Counted from the first letter of the stretch, positions 1 through 5,058 are shown. The stretch is DNA of 5,139 bases from Caryophanales bacterium UBA6414 (GCA_002438545.1 DJPK01000025.1:1-5139); one strand, 5' to 3'. Made by a program: numbers and translations. Notes: generated by a model not told the origin, from the sequence alone.

Positions 1-590
1 GACATAATAAACCATCTTTTTCTAAATCCTCCGATAAATAGCATAGTAATAGTAATAATAAAGTACATAATAACAGCACCAGTATCGGGTTCAGCAAAAG
101 TTAGAGCTGATGGTATTAGAACTATTACTAATATTTTTAGTAAGAACTTAAATTCATCCATAATATCTGGATTAGGATAATCATTATTAAATTCATCTAT
201 TAACCTGGCAATAAGTATTATTAAGAATATTTTCATAAATTCACTAGGTTGGACGGTTCCTAAATAAGGTATTCGAAACCAACATTTAGCACCTTTAATA
301 TCTGCTCCAATAAATAGTACTAGTATTAATGATATAACACCAGTTATATATAATATCCAAGCATGATGATAAAAAAACTTATTACCTAATGTCATCATAC
401 TATAGGCTAAGACTATTCCTATTGTATACCAGACTATTTGTTTTAACCATAAATTACTATATTCACTACTTAAAAAAGGTTTTGTAGCAATAATAGATAT
501 AACACTAATTATTAAGAATAGTAAGATAGGAATTAGAATAGTTCTTTCTACTTTAAATTTAGATATTTGTTTAATAATAATCACCTTCAT
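1..590 (-). CDS. rodA: SEDS-family peptidoglycan glycosyltransferase RodA (FtsW/RodA/SpoVE), 5' part only
   Basis: Reading the minus strand from ATG at 590 gives 196 open codons that run off the left edge, so the C-terminal half is missing. SEDS proteins polymerise lipid II into glycan strands in the cytoplasmic membrane; RodA does this for side-wall growth with a class B PBP. Visible marks: membrane helices at about 17-36, 50-68, 77-95, 116-131, 150-166 and 171-189; the family signature GAKCWF (100-105) followed by QPSEF (114-118) with its conserved Glu117; and AEPDTGAVIMYF (166-177) before a GG-F-RKRW turn. The spacing and the GAKxWF/QPSEFMKI form resemble Firmicutes RodA more than FtsW, but SpoVE/FtsW cannot be excluded because the catalytic extracellular loop lies outside the window. 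An in-frame TAG at 605-603 rules out a start further upstream. The ATG has only a weak AGAAG upstream, while a good AAGGTGAT lies just inside the frame (587-580), so the true start may differ (see findings). Confidence 0.9.
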   Translation of the reverse strand, partial: MKVIIIKQISKFKVERTILIPILLFLIISVISIIATKPFLSSEYSNLWLKQIVWYTIGIVLAYSMMTLGNKFFYHHAWILYITGVISLILVLFIGADIKGAKCWFRIPYLGTVQPSEFMKIFLIILIARLIDEFNNDYPNPDIMDEFKFLLKILVIVLIPSALTFAEPDTGAVIMYFIITITMLFIGGFRKRWFIM

Positions 591-599
591 TCTTCTATT

Positions 600-605
600 A
601 TTCTA
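600..605 (-). promoter_or_regulatory. Candidate -10 element for rodA
   Basis: On the minus strand TGGTAGAAT (608-600) is an extended -10 (TG-N-TAGAAT) with no convincing -35 at 16-18 bp. It would place the transcription start near 593, only about three bases before the ATG at 590. A second possibility is GTAAAT a little upstream (about 621-616), which lines up with the TATAAT of the promoter before the cvpA-like gene and would give a leader of roughly 16-20 bases. Sequence inspection alone does not decide between them. Confidence 0.4.
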
Positions 606-630
606 CCACAAATATTTACAATAATTAACT

Positions 631-648
631 TTTTTAGAAAAAAATAAA
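631..648 (-). repeat. 18-base block shared by the two divergent promoter regions (copy 1)
   Basis: On the minus strand this reads TTTATTTTTTTCTAAAAA, identical to 5045-5062 on the plus strand. In both places it lies between divergent starts, and an AATATTTGTGG block follows on the same strand (616-606 here, 5071-5081 in copy 2), 14 and 8 bases away. The sequence is of low complexity, so chance is possible. Confidence 0.5.
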
Positions 649-663
649 AATTATACATATAAT
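635..663 (+). promoter_or_regulatory. SigA-type promoter of the 105-residue protein gene
   Basis: A perfect TATAAT (658-663) is preceded, after exactly 17 bp, by TAGAAA (635-640), which matches four of six bases of TTGACA. The predicted start near 670 lies directly before the Shine-Dalgarno AAGGAG at 671-676, giving a leader of about 15 bases. The -35 lies in an 18-base block (631-648) that recurs inverted before rnhC at 5045-5062, again 17 bp from a -10. Confidence 0.6.
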
Positions 664-684
664 TAACTAGAAGGAGATGGTTAT

Positions 685-1002
685 TTGAAAGAATTACCTA
701 AGATGTATCATAGTACAATTGATAAAAATATAAATAATGTTCAAAAACTATATACTACTATGGATAAGACTAAGAAAGAAGAGATACCTATTAGAAAACA
801 TGAAGAATATGATAGATTTACTATTGAACAAAAGATTAAGAATATATTTAATTCTCCAAGTTATGTCTATAAAGCTGATGTTTTTATTGAATTAGATAAT
901 GAGGTAGTAAAGAAAAGAATAGTAGCATATATAAATAATAATTTAATTACGATGGATAATGAATATATTCCTATTGATAAAATAAAAGATATATATAAAT
1001 AA
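685..1002 (+). CDS. Hypothetical protein, 105 residues, TTG start
   Basis: I do not recognise this family. The start is TTG at 685, chosen because AAGGAG (671-676) sits eight bases upstream; the ATG at 677 in another frame meets TGA after three codons. The product is soluble-looking, has no signal peptide or membrane helix and no Cys or Trp. The first 50 residues are charged and probably helical (KNINNVQKLY, then a Lys/Glu-rich stretch 28-42). Residues 58-105 alternate hydrophobic and polar residues as in a small beta-rich domain (YVYKADVFIEL, KKRIVAYINNNLITMDNEYIPIDKIKDIYK split over the last 29 residues), ending on an IPIDKIKDIY motif. It has its own consensus promoter, is divergent from rodA and ends in a bidirectional terminator, so it is a monocistronic unit. 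Promoter, SD and normal codon use make it a real gene; the function is unknown. Confidence 0.8.
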   Translation: MKELPKMYHSTIDKNINNVQKLYTTMDKTKKEEIPIRKHEEYDRFTIEQKIKNIFNSPSYVYKADVFIELDNEVVKKRIVAYINNNLITMDNEYIPIDKIKDIYK

Positions 1003-1028
1003 AAAATACGATTTTGTTCGTATTTTTT
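1001..1028. terminator. Bidirectional intrinsic terminator between convergent genes
   Basis: A perfect 11-bp stem, AAAAAATACGA (1001-1011) and TCGTATTTTTT (1018-1028), closes a six-base loop. A-run and T-run flank the core, so a U-tract follows the hairpin on either strand. The left arm includes the last two bases of the TAA of the plus-strand gene (1000-1002), and the right arm includes most of the TAA of the minus-strand gene (1029-1027). It therefore ends both the 105-residue protein gene and the DUF3792 gene. Confidence 0.85.
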
Positions 1029-1386
1029 ACTTATTCTTTTTAAAGTTTATTCCCATCATACTACCTAGCATAGCAGATACTAACATTATTATAAAATAAA
1101 TAATTATGTCAAAGTTAAATTTAGTTTTAAATATTATATTTAGTATTAGTGATAATACTATTAAGATAGCACCATATTTTAAACCTTCTAGATAACCTTT
1201 ACGTTCACTTTTTCTACCTAAAATAAATGTTGGAATAAAGATAGATAGTAGGATAGTTATTATTTTTAAGATATTAATTAATACTTGAGTATTATTAGTA
1301 AAGTATTCTAGTAAGGTAGTTATAATAGCACCACCAAAGATAATTAGAATAGTTAAAGCAAAACTTTTTAAATAGTTTATAATCAT
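1027..1386 (-). CDS. DUF3792/TIGR04086 family membrane protein, 119 residues
   Basis: This is a small integral membrane protein of the YrzE-like DUF3792/TIGR04086 family, which is widespread in spore-forming Bacillota and has no established function. Four helices are visible at about 8-27, 34-57, 72-88 and 93-113. Between helices 2 and 3 lies the family's basic cytoplasmic loop GRKSERKGYLEGLKYG (58-72), and the protein ends with a small-residue helix SAMLGSMMGIN plus a Lys-rich tail (104-119). The ATG at 1386 was chosen because TAGGTGA (1397-1391) precedes it at proper spacing. A longer frame from ATG 1440 adds 18 residues but has no Shine-Dalgarno and abuts the divergent gene's start region. 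The length of 119 residues is typical of the family. It is convergent with the unknown 105-residue protein gene and divergent from the DUF421 gene. Family assignment rests on topology and the GRKS...G loop recalled from memory. Confidence 0.75.
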   Translation of the reverse strand: MIINYLKSFALTILIIFGGAIITTLLEYFTNNTQVLINILKIITILLSIFIPTFILGRKSERKGYLEGLKYGAILIVLSLILNIIFKTKFNFDIIIYFIIMLVSAMLGSMMGINFKKNK

Positions 1387-1459
1387 ATTTTCACCTAATA
1401 ATATATATGTAATTGTATAAAGTAATATGTTATTTACCATAATAAAATAGGTGATGAAG
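1387..1459. promoter_or_regulatory. Divergent promoter region between the DUF3792 and DUF421 genes
   Basis: The 73 bases between the chosen starts must hold both promoters, but I cannot assign them firmly. On the plus strand TTGTAT (1413-1418) and CATAAT (1438-1443) are 19 bp apart, slightly long. On the minus strand TATATT (1405-1400) or TATACA (1418-1413) could be -10 elements, without a good -35. The Shine-Dalgarno for DUF421 is AGGTGAT (1449-1455), and for DUF3792 it is TAGGTGA (1397-1391 on the minus strand). Confidence 0.35.
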
Positions 1460-2101
1460 ATGAATTATTTAATAATATTTTTTAGAACAGTATTCTTTTA
1501 TTTCTTTATAATACTTATATATCGTATTATGGGTAAAAGAGAAGTAGGACAGTTAGGAATAATAGATTTGATAGTATCAATATTAATGGCTGAGTTAGCA
1601 ATGATTAGTATAGAAGGATATGATAAGTCAATATTTTATTCAATATTACCTATTATAACTTTAACAATATTGCAAACTATTTTAGCGTATTTTTCAATAA
1701 AGAAGCCGAAGTTAAGAAACTTCTTGGATGGTAATCCTTCTATTATAATAAAAGAAGGGTATATTAATTATAAAGAGATGCTAAAGCAGAGATATAGTTT
1801 AGATGATTTATTAGTACAGATTCGTGATAAAGGTTTTAAGTCATTAGAAGAAGTAGAGTATGCTATACTAGAGAATAATGGTAGTCTTTCAGTGTTTGGG
1901 TATGCTAATAAGAATAAGTATTTACCACTACCAATTATTTTAGATGGTAAGGTCCAAAAAGATACTTTAAAATATTTAGATAAAGATGAAGAATGGATTG
2001 ATAATATTTTAACTAAAAAAGATGTTAAATTAGAGAATATCTTTTATGCCTTCTATAAAGATAAGAATATTTTTATAATAAAGCAAAGTGATTTAATATA
2101 A
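1460..2101 (+). CDS. DUF421 (YetF/YrbG-type) membrane protein
   Basis: A 213-residue DUF421 protein with three N-terminal helices (about 3-22, 34-50 and 59-78) and a cytoplasmic C-terminal domain. Diagnostic motifs are MGKREVGQLGIIDLIV (24-39) with AELA (44-47), GNPSIIIKEGYIN (91-103), RYSLDDLLVQIRDKG (111-125) and EVEYAILENNGSLSV (131-145), all in the expected order and spacing. The biochemical role of the family is unsettled; some members, such as 2Duf and YetF, are inner-membrane proteins of Bacillus spores linked to spore resistance, which would suit the nearby cotE but is only suggestive. The ATG at 1460 was chosen because AGGTGAT (1449-1455) lies just upstream; the GTG at 1451 and the ATG at 1454 fall inside that ribosome binding site. 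The protein is complete and ends in TAA. No clear terminator follows in the 62 bases before the next ORF, so some read-through into the cotE unit is possible. Confidence 0.9.
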   Translation: MNYLIIFFRTVFFYFFIILIYRIMGKREVGQLGIIDLIVSILMAELAMISIEGYDKSIFYSILPIITLTILQTILAYFSIKKPKLRNFLDGNPSIIIKEGYINYKEMLKQRYSLDDLLVQIRDKGFKSLEEVEYAILENNGSLSVFGYANKNKYLPLPIILDGKVQKDTLKYLDKDEEWIDNILTKKDVKLENIFYAFYKDKNIFIIKQSDLI

Positions 2102-2105
2102 TATC

Positions 2106-2135
2106 TTGCTAAAATTTTAAAAAATAGTGTAATAT
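2106..2135 (+). promoter_or_regulatory. Candidate promoter of the sigma-like ORF and cotE
   Basis: TTGCTA (2106-2111) and TAATAT (2130-2135) are 18 bp apart, a plausible vegetative-type promoter with a start near 2142 and the Shine-Dalgarno at 2149. cotE in Bacillus is transcribed by SigE and SigK, but no CATA-type -10 with a matching -35 is visible here, so timing cannot be inferred. Confidence 0.35.
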
Positions 2136-2163
2136 ATAAGGCAAATTTAAGGGGAGACAAAAA

Positions 2164-2349
2164 ATGGTTGGGAATGCGTTAAGAGATATAGAGAAACTAC
2201 CTGAAAGAATATCTAAAAAAGAACTCTATGAATTATTAGCGGAGGTTAGAAATGGTAATACTGAAGCTAGAGAAACTGGTTATAAATACTTTCTTTTTAA
2301 TATTAGGTACTATTTTCCCAACTTTATCATAAATTATTGTGAGGGGTGA
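2164..2349 (+). CDS. 61-residue ORF resembling the N-terminus of a sigma-70 family factor; probable truncated remnant
   Basis: The ATG at 2164 has a strong Shine-Dalgarno, AAGGGGAGA (2149-2157). Residues 12-37 (KLPERISKKELYELLAEVRN plus GNTEAR) resemble the start of sigma-70 factors such as SigE/SigK, where LPxPLSKEEE...LL...NGDxxAR is followed by the LIxxNLRLV helix of region 2.1. Here that helix is barely recognisable (RETGYKYFLFNIRYYF), and the frame stops on TGA at 2347 with no regions 2.2-4, about 61 residues against about 230 for an intact factor. Shifting one base after the GAA codon near 2272 gives LVINTFFLI, which fits the expected helix about as well, so a frameshift followed by a deletion is possible. 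The stop lies inside the cotE ribosome binding site, four bases before the cotE TTG. Either this is a decayed sigma gene whose leader now drives cotE, or a small peptide kept for translational coupling. Without regions 2.3-2.4 and 4 it cannot act as a normal sigma factor. Confidence 0.5.
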   Translation: MVGNALRDIEKLPERISKKELYELLAEVRNGNTEARETGYKYFLFNIRYYFPNFIINYCEG

Positions 2350-2350
2350 T
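2343..2350 (+). promoter_or_regulatory. Ribosome binding site that fixes the cotE start at TTG
   Basis: GAGGGGTGAT ends at 2350, just before TTG at 2354-2356; GGGG is seven bases from the start codon. The in-frame GTG at 2339 lies at the 5' edge of this site and has no purine run of its own. The stop codon TGA (2347-2349) of the preceding ORF is embedded in the site, so a ribosome ending there would be placed to reinitiate on cotE. Confidence 0.65.
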
Positions 2351-2353
2351 ATC

Positions 2354-2896
2354 TTGTCAACATTTAAAGAGATAGTTACAAAAGCTGTAATTGGTAAAGG
2401 AAAGAAACATTATAAAAATACTTATAATGTTGCCTGTGAAAATACACCTAATACTATTTTAGGATGTTGGGTTATTAATCATAAGTTTTCAGGACATGAA
2501 CATAATGGAAAAATAGTAATAGATGGATCATTTGATGTTAATATTTGGTATTCATACGAAAATGATACTAAAACTACAGTTATTACTAAGAATATTGCTT
2601 ATCAAGAAACAGTATCAGTAAATCAAAAAGAAAGTATTGATTCAGAAGAAAAGGATATAATTGTAAGAAGTCTTAAACAACCATCTTGTATTAGTGCTCA
2701 CGAAAATGGTAATAGTATTGATTTAGAAATAGAAAAAGAATTAGGAGTAGAGATAGTTGGTAGTACTAAAGTTAAAATAGCTATTGAAGAAGACGAAGAA
2801 CCATGGGATGTAATAGGGGATGATGAATATACTGAAGAAGTAGATAATGAAATAGATAAAATAAAGAAAGATTATATTGAAAAGCGAGAAGAGTAA
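2354..2896 (+). CDS. cotE: Outer spore coat morphogenetic protein CotE
   Basis: CotE coats the forming spore in the mother cell and recruits outer-coat proteins. With the TTG start the product is 180 residues, almost exactly the length of Bacillus subtilis CotE (181). It follows that protein along its length: N-terminal FKEIVTKAVIGKGKK (4-18), ILGCWVINHK (35-44), GSFDVNIWYSYENDTKT (58-74), the VITKNIAY strand (76-83), LKQPSC (107-112), ENGNSIDLEIEKEL with EIVGSTKVKI (117-142), and an acidic tail with a Trp (145-180). The Bacillus protein carries a similar acidic tail needed for self-assembly and partner binding. Cys28, Cys38 and Cys112 are present; I do not know if they matter. It lies four bases behind the sigma-like ORF, and a membrane protein gene follows after 54 bases with a weak hairpin between them. 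Presence of CotE argues that the organism forms, or recently formed, endospores with a Bacilli-type outer coat. Confidence 0.93.
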   Translation: MSTFKEIVTKAVIGKGKKHYKNTYNVACENTPNTILGCWVINHKFSGHEHNGKIVIDGSFDVNIWYSYENDTKTTVITKNIAYQETVSVNQKESIDSEEKDIIVRSLKQPSCISAHENGNSIDLEIEKELGVEIVGSTKVKIAIEEDEEPWDVIGDDEYTEEVDNEIDKIKKDYIEKREE

Positions 2897-2906
2897 TCTT
2901 CTTTTT
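2887..2906 (+). terminator. Weak intrinsic terminator at the end of cotE
   Basis: AGAAGA (2887-2892) and TCTTCT (2897-2902) form a six-bp stem around a GTAA loop, followed by a T5 run (2902-2906). The loop contains the stop codon TAA (2894-2896). The stem is short and only two pairs are G-C, so termination is probably partial and the downstream membrane gene may receive read-through. Confidence 0.45.
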
Positions 2907-2950
2907 CGTTTAAAATATATCAGATAAACCATACTATTATTGGTGAGTAC

Positions 2951-4033
2951 ATGAAAAAATTAACATTATATAATATCTTTCTATTTCTATCTAATATTAG
3001 TAGAAATATAGTTGAAATATTTTCTTTTGTTTATCTATATCAAAAGGGTTATAAAATAAAAAATATTTTATTATTTTATAGTATTTATTATTTAGTAGGA
3101 GTATTTATAAGTTATATAACTATATATTTAACAAAGCATATTAAGAGAAAAGTATTATTAATTATTTCAGGGTTATTATACGGAGTATCGTTTTATTATT
3201 TGAGTGTGATGAGGACGACTAATTATAATTTAGTTATACTTAGTATAATACTATCTACTTCATCATTTATATATCATACAATTAGACATTATTATGCGAT
3301 GAATTTAGTAGATAAAGTAGAAGATAAGAAGATAGTGAGTATTTTAATATCAGCTTACTTACCTATAATATTTTCTTCTATTCTAGGAAGTTATATAGTA
3401 GATAAGTATTCAATATTAGTAAGTTCAATTATTGTAATAATATTATCAGTAATAAGTATTATACCTTTAATATTTATAAAAGATGATATAACAAATAATA
3501 AAATAGAGTATAGTAAGATAAATAGTAATAAGTTAATATTCTTTATATTAGAACAGTTTAAAGTAATATTTCTTTTACTAGAACCTATTTATTTATATTT
3601 ATATGTTAAGAAGAGTTTAAATTATGTTGGAACCTTTAATATTTTGATATGTATATCTTCAATAGTATATCTATATTATATAGCTCATAGAATAAATATA
3701 AATAAATATTTTAAATATATAAATATTATCTTTTGTTTAGTACTTTTATTAAAACTTAATATTACTAATAAATATATTCTTTTGGTAGTGGCTCTTCTTG
3801 AGGGTTTGGGTATTAAATCGTTTGAATTAATTAGTAATAAAAATATTTATAATATAGAGAATAGTAATATAAATGGTTATTTAATAACTTGTGAATTAAT
3901 TTTCTGTTTCTTAAGAAGTATTATTTGTTTAATGTTTTATCTATTTATAGATAATGTTAAAGTAATGCTTTATATATCGTTAGTGCCAATTTTCTTAATT
4001 AGCTTTGTAAAACTCGCAGATATAAAAAAATAA
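2951..4033 (+). CDS. Polytopic membrane protein, probable MFS transporter, substrate unknown
   Basis: A 360-residue, Ile/Tyr/Leu-rich protein with about 11-12 helices (roughly 8-30, 38-60, 67-86, 92-110, 131-150, 153-175, 203-220, 225-245, 253-270, 274-290, 310-333 and 336-355). Two six-helix halves are separated by a polar linker (178-194), the layout of the major facilitator superfamily. The 2-3 loop TKHIKRK (61-67) holds the basic residues expected there, but the classic G-x-x-x-D-R-x-G-R-R motif is not intact. The segment IYHTIRHYYAMNLVDK (107-122), leading into helix 5, is distinctive. No substrate can be named. ATG 2951 follows TGGTGAG at short spacing, a modest ribosome binding site. 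It lies 54 bases behind cotE on the same strand, so a role in the sporulating cell is conceivable but unproven. It ends in a strong terminator shared with rnhC. A diverged, non-transport MFS-like protein is the main alternative. Confidence 0.7.
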   Translation: MKKLTLYNIFLFLSNISRNIVEIFSFVYLYQKGYKIKNILLFYSIYYLVGVFISYITIYLTKHIKRKVLLIISGLLYGVSFYYLSVMRTTNYNLVILSIILSTSSFIYHTIRHYYAMNLVDKVEDKKIVSILISAYLPIIFSSILGSYIVDKYSILVSSIIVIILSVISIIPLIFIKDDITNNKIEYSKINSNKLIFFILEQFKVIFLLLEPIYLYLYVKKSLNYVGTFNILICISSIVYLYYIAHRININKYFKYINIIFCLVLLLKLNITNKYILLVVALLEGLGIKSFELISNKNIYNIENSNINGYLITCELIFCFLRSIICLMFYLFIDNVKVMLYISLVPIFLISFVKLADIKK

Positions 4034-4065
4034 TGCATGACTATATGAGAGAATACATTATTTTT
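4026..4065. terminator. Bidirectional intrinsic terminator between the MFS-like gene and rnhC
   Basis: AAAAATAATG (4026-4035) pairs perfectly with CATTATTTTT (4056-4065), a 10-bp stem enclosing 20 bases in which further pairing is possible. A runs on the left and T runs on the right give a U-tract in each direction. The stem contains the TAA of the plus-strand gene (4031-4033) in one arm and the TAA of rnhC (4060-4058) in the other, the same arrangement as at 1001-1028. The stem is AT-rich with only one G-C pair, so its strength is moderate. Confidence 0.65.
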
Positions 4066-5011
4066 CAGTTAATTTTTTGTAATTATTGAAATTTAGTTTG
4101 GCAATACTTTTAAGTTTATCAATGCCATACACGTTAACAATTTTTTTAGCAGCGTCATCAACTAGTGGACCGGCACCTTTGGGAAGAGTGAAGCCTACTT
4201 CTTTGCTTAACTTATTCATTTGGCTCAAGAAAATATATCTACTAATTAATGAAGCACAGGCAACAGATAAGCATTTGTCTTCGGCTTTAGTTAAGAAAGT
4301 AATTTTACCGACATTATTAATAGCTCCTTTAATATGATTATAATAACTTCTTGGAACTTCAAATTGATCTATGACAGCATAATCATATTGATACTTATTA
4401 TCTTTAGTAAATTCATTTAATACTTTGTTATGAAGAACAGCTTTCATTTTATTCATATTCATATCAGTACCATATACTTTGTTATATTCACTATTAGATA
4501 GAATATAAGTATGATATGGTATTTTTTTTATTATTTCAGGTACTACTTTAATAATATCTTTATCACTCATTTTTTTGGAGTCTTTAACTTTAAGTTCTAG
4601 TAGGAAGTCAATATTTTCTTTAGAAACATAAGTAGCCGTAACAACGATAGGACCAAAGAAATCACCAGTACCAACTTCATCACTACCAATAGAATTTATT
4701 CTAAGTTTTAGCGGGTTATCATCTTTCTTATCTTCTTTAACTTTATCTTGACTATTAGTAGTTTCTAATGCTTTGTTGGGATTTAAATATTTTTCTCTTT
4801 CAATCCAAAAACTACTTGATAAGTCAGCGTCTTTTCCCTGAAATACTGCTTTACCACTTTGATATACAGTAATGACCGTATCACAATCATCAGCTTGAAA
4901 TATAGCATAAGGTGGTGTTTTTTCACGAATACTATCATTTAAAAATTCTTTCATTTCTTCAATAGTATTAGGAGACACCTTTAAAGTAATAGTTATTTGT
5001 TTGTTATTCAT
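4058..5011 (-). CDS. rnhC: Ribonuclease HIII
   Basis: RNase HIII cleaves the RNA strand of RNA-DNA hybrids, removing R-loops and primers in the cytoplasm. The 317-residue product has the normal two-part build: an N-terminal TBP-like substrate-binding domain (about 1-80, with YAIFQADDCDTVITVYQSGK at 35-54 and AVFQGKDA at 55-62), a charged linker (about 82-100), and a type 2 RNase H domain from about 104. Catalytic residues are visible as Asp111-Glu112 in IGSDEVGTGDFFGP and Asp215 in YAVIDQF; the KAEDKCLSVACASLISR block (242-258) and LPKGAG (276-281) are also family marks. ATG 5011 is supported by AGAGGTG (5022-5016) and an extended -10 just upstream. It is divergent from a cvpA-like gene; in Bacillus rnhC likewise lies beside zapA-cvpA-polX-mutS2, which supports the identification. 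zapA is not between the two genes here. Confidence 0.96.
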   Translation of the reverse strand: MNNKQITITLKVSPNTIEEMKEFLNDSIREKTPPYAIFQADDCDTVITVYQSGKAVFQGKDADLSSSFWIEREKYLNPNKALETTNSQDKVKEDKKDDNPLKLRINSIGSDEVGTGDFFGPIVVTATYVSKENIDFLLELKVKDSKKMSDKDIIKVVPEIIKKIPYHTYILSNSEYNKVYGTDMNMNKMKAVLHNKVLNEFTKDNKYQYDYAVIDQFEVPRSYYNHIKGAINNVGKITFLTKAEDKCLSVACASLISRYIFLSQMNKLSKEVGFTLPKGAGPLVDDAAKKIVNVYGIDKLKSIAKLNFNNYKKLTEK

Positions 5012-5029
5012 TTTACACCTCTTATATAT

Positions 5030-5058
5030 ATTTTATCATAAATATTTATTTTTTTCTA
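5030..5058 (-). promoter_or_regulatory. Extended -10 promoter of rnhC
   Basis: On the minus strand TGATAAAAT (5038-5030) is an extended -10 (TG-N-TAAAAT), and TAGAAA (5058-5053) lies 17 bp upstream. The same TAGAAA, inside the same 18-base block and with the same spacing, precedes the 105-residue protein gene. The predicted start near 5023 is immediately before the Shine-Dalgarno, giving a leader of about 12 bases. Confidence 0.55.

Noticed and set aside
1387..1440. 18-residue N-terminal extension of the DUF3792 protein from ATG 1440
   Set aside because: No Shine-Dalgarno precedes it, whereas TAGGTGA fits ATG 1386, and the shorter product has the family's usual length.
1451..1459. GTG 1451 or ATG 1454 as start of the DUF421 gene
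   Set aside because: Both lie in or beside AGGTGAT (1449-1455), which serves as the ribosome binding site for ATG 1460.
2339..2341. GTG as cotE start
   Set aside because: It adds five residues not seen in CotE and is part of the ribosome binding site; the TTG at 2354 has that site at correct spacing and gives the family's length and N-terminus.
2741..2932. Minus-strand open frame of 63 codons rich in Phe and Ile
   Set aside because: It is antisense to the acidic tail of cotE; the composition is what the reverse of Glu/Lys/Ile codons gives. It has no supporting start signals.
2930..2937. CATACTAT resembling a SigE -10 (CATACAAT) before the MFS-like gene
   Set aside because: No matching -35 occurs at 13-15 bp, and the predicted start would fall about seven bases before ATG 2951, removing its Shine-Dalgarno.
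4086..4337. Plus-strand open frame of 83 codons
   Set aside because: It lies wholly antisense within the conserved RNase HIII catalytic domain, has no ribosome binding site and encodes no recognisable protein.
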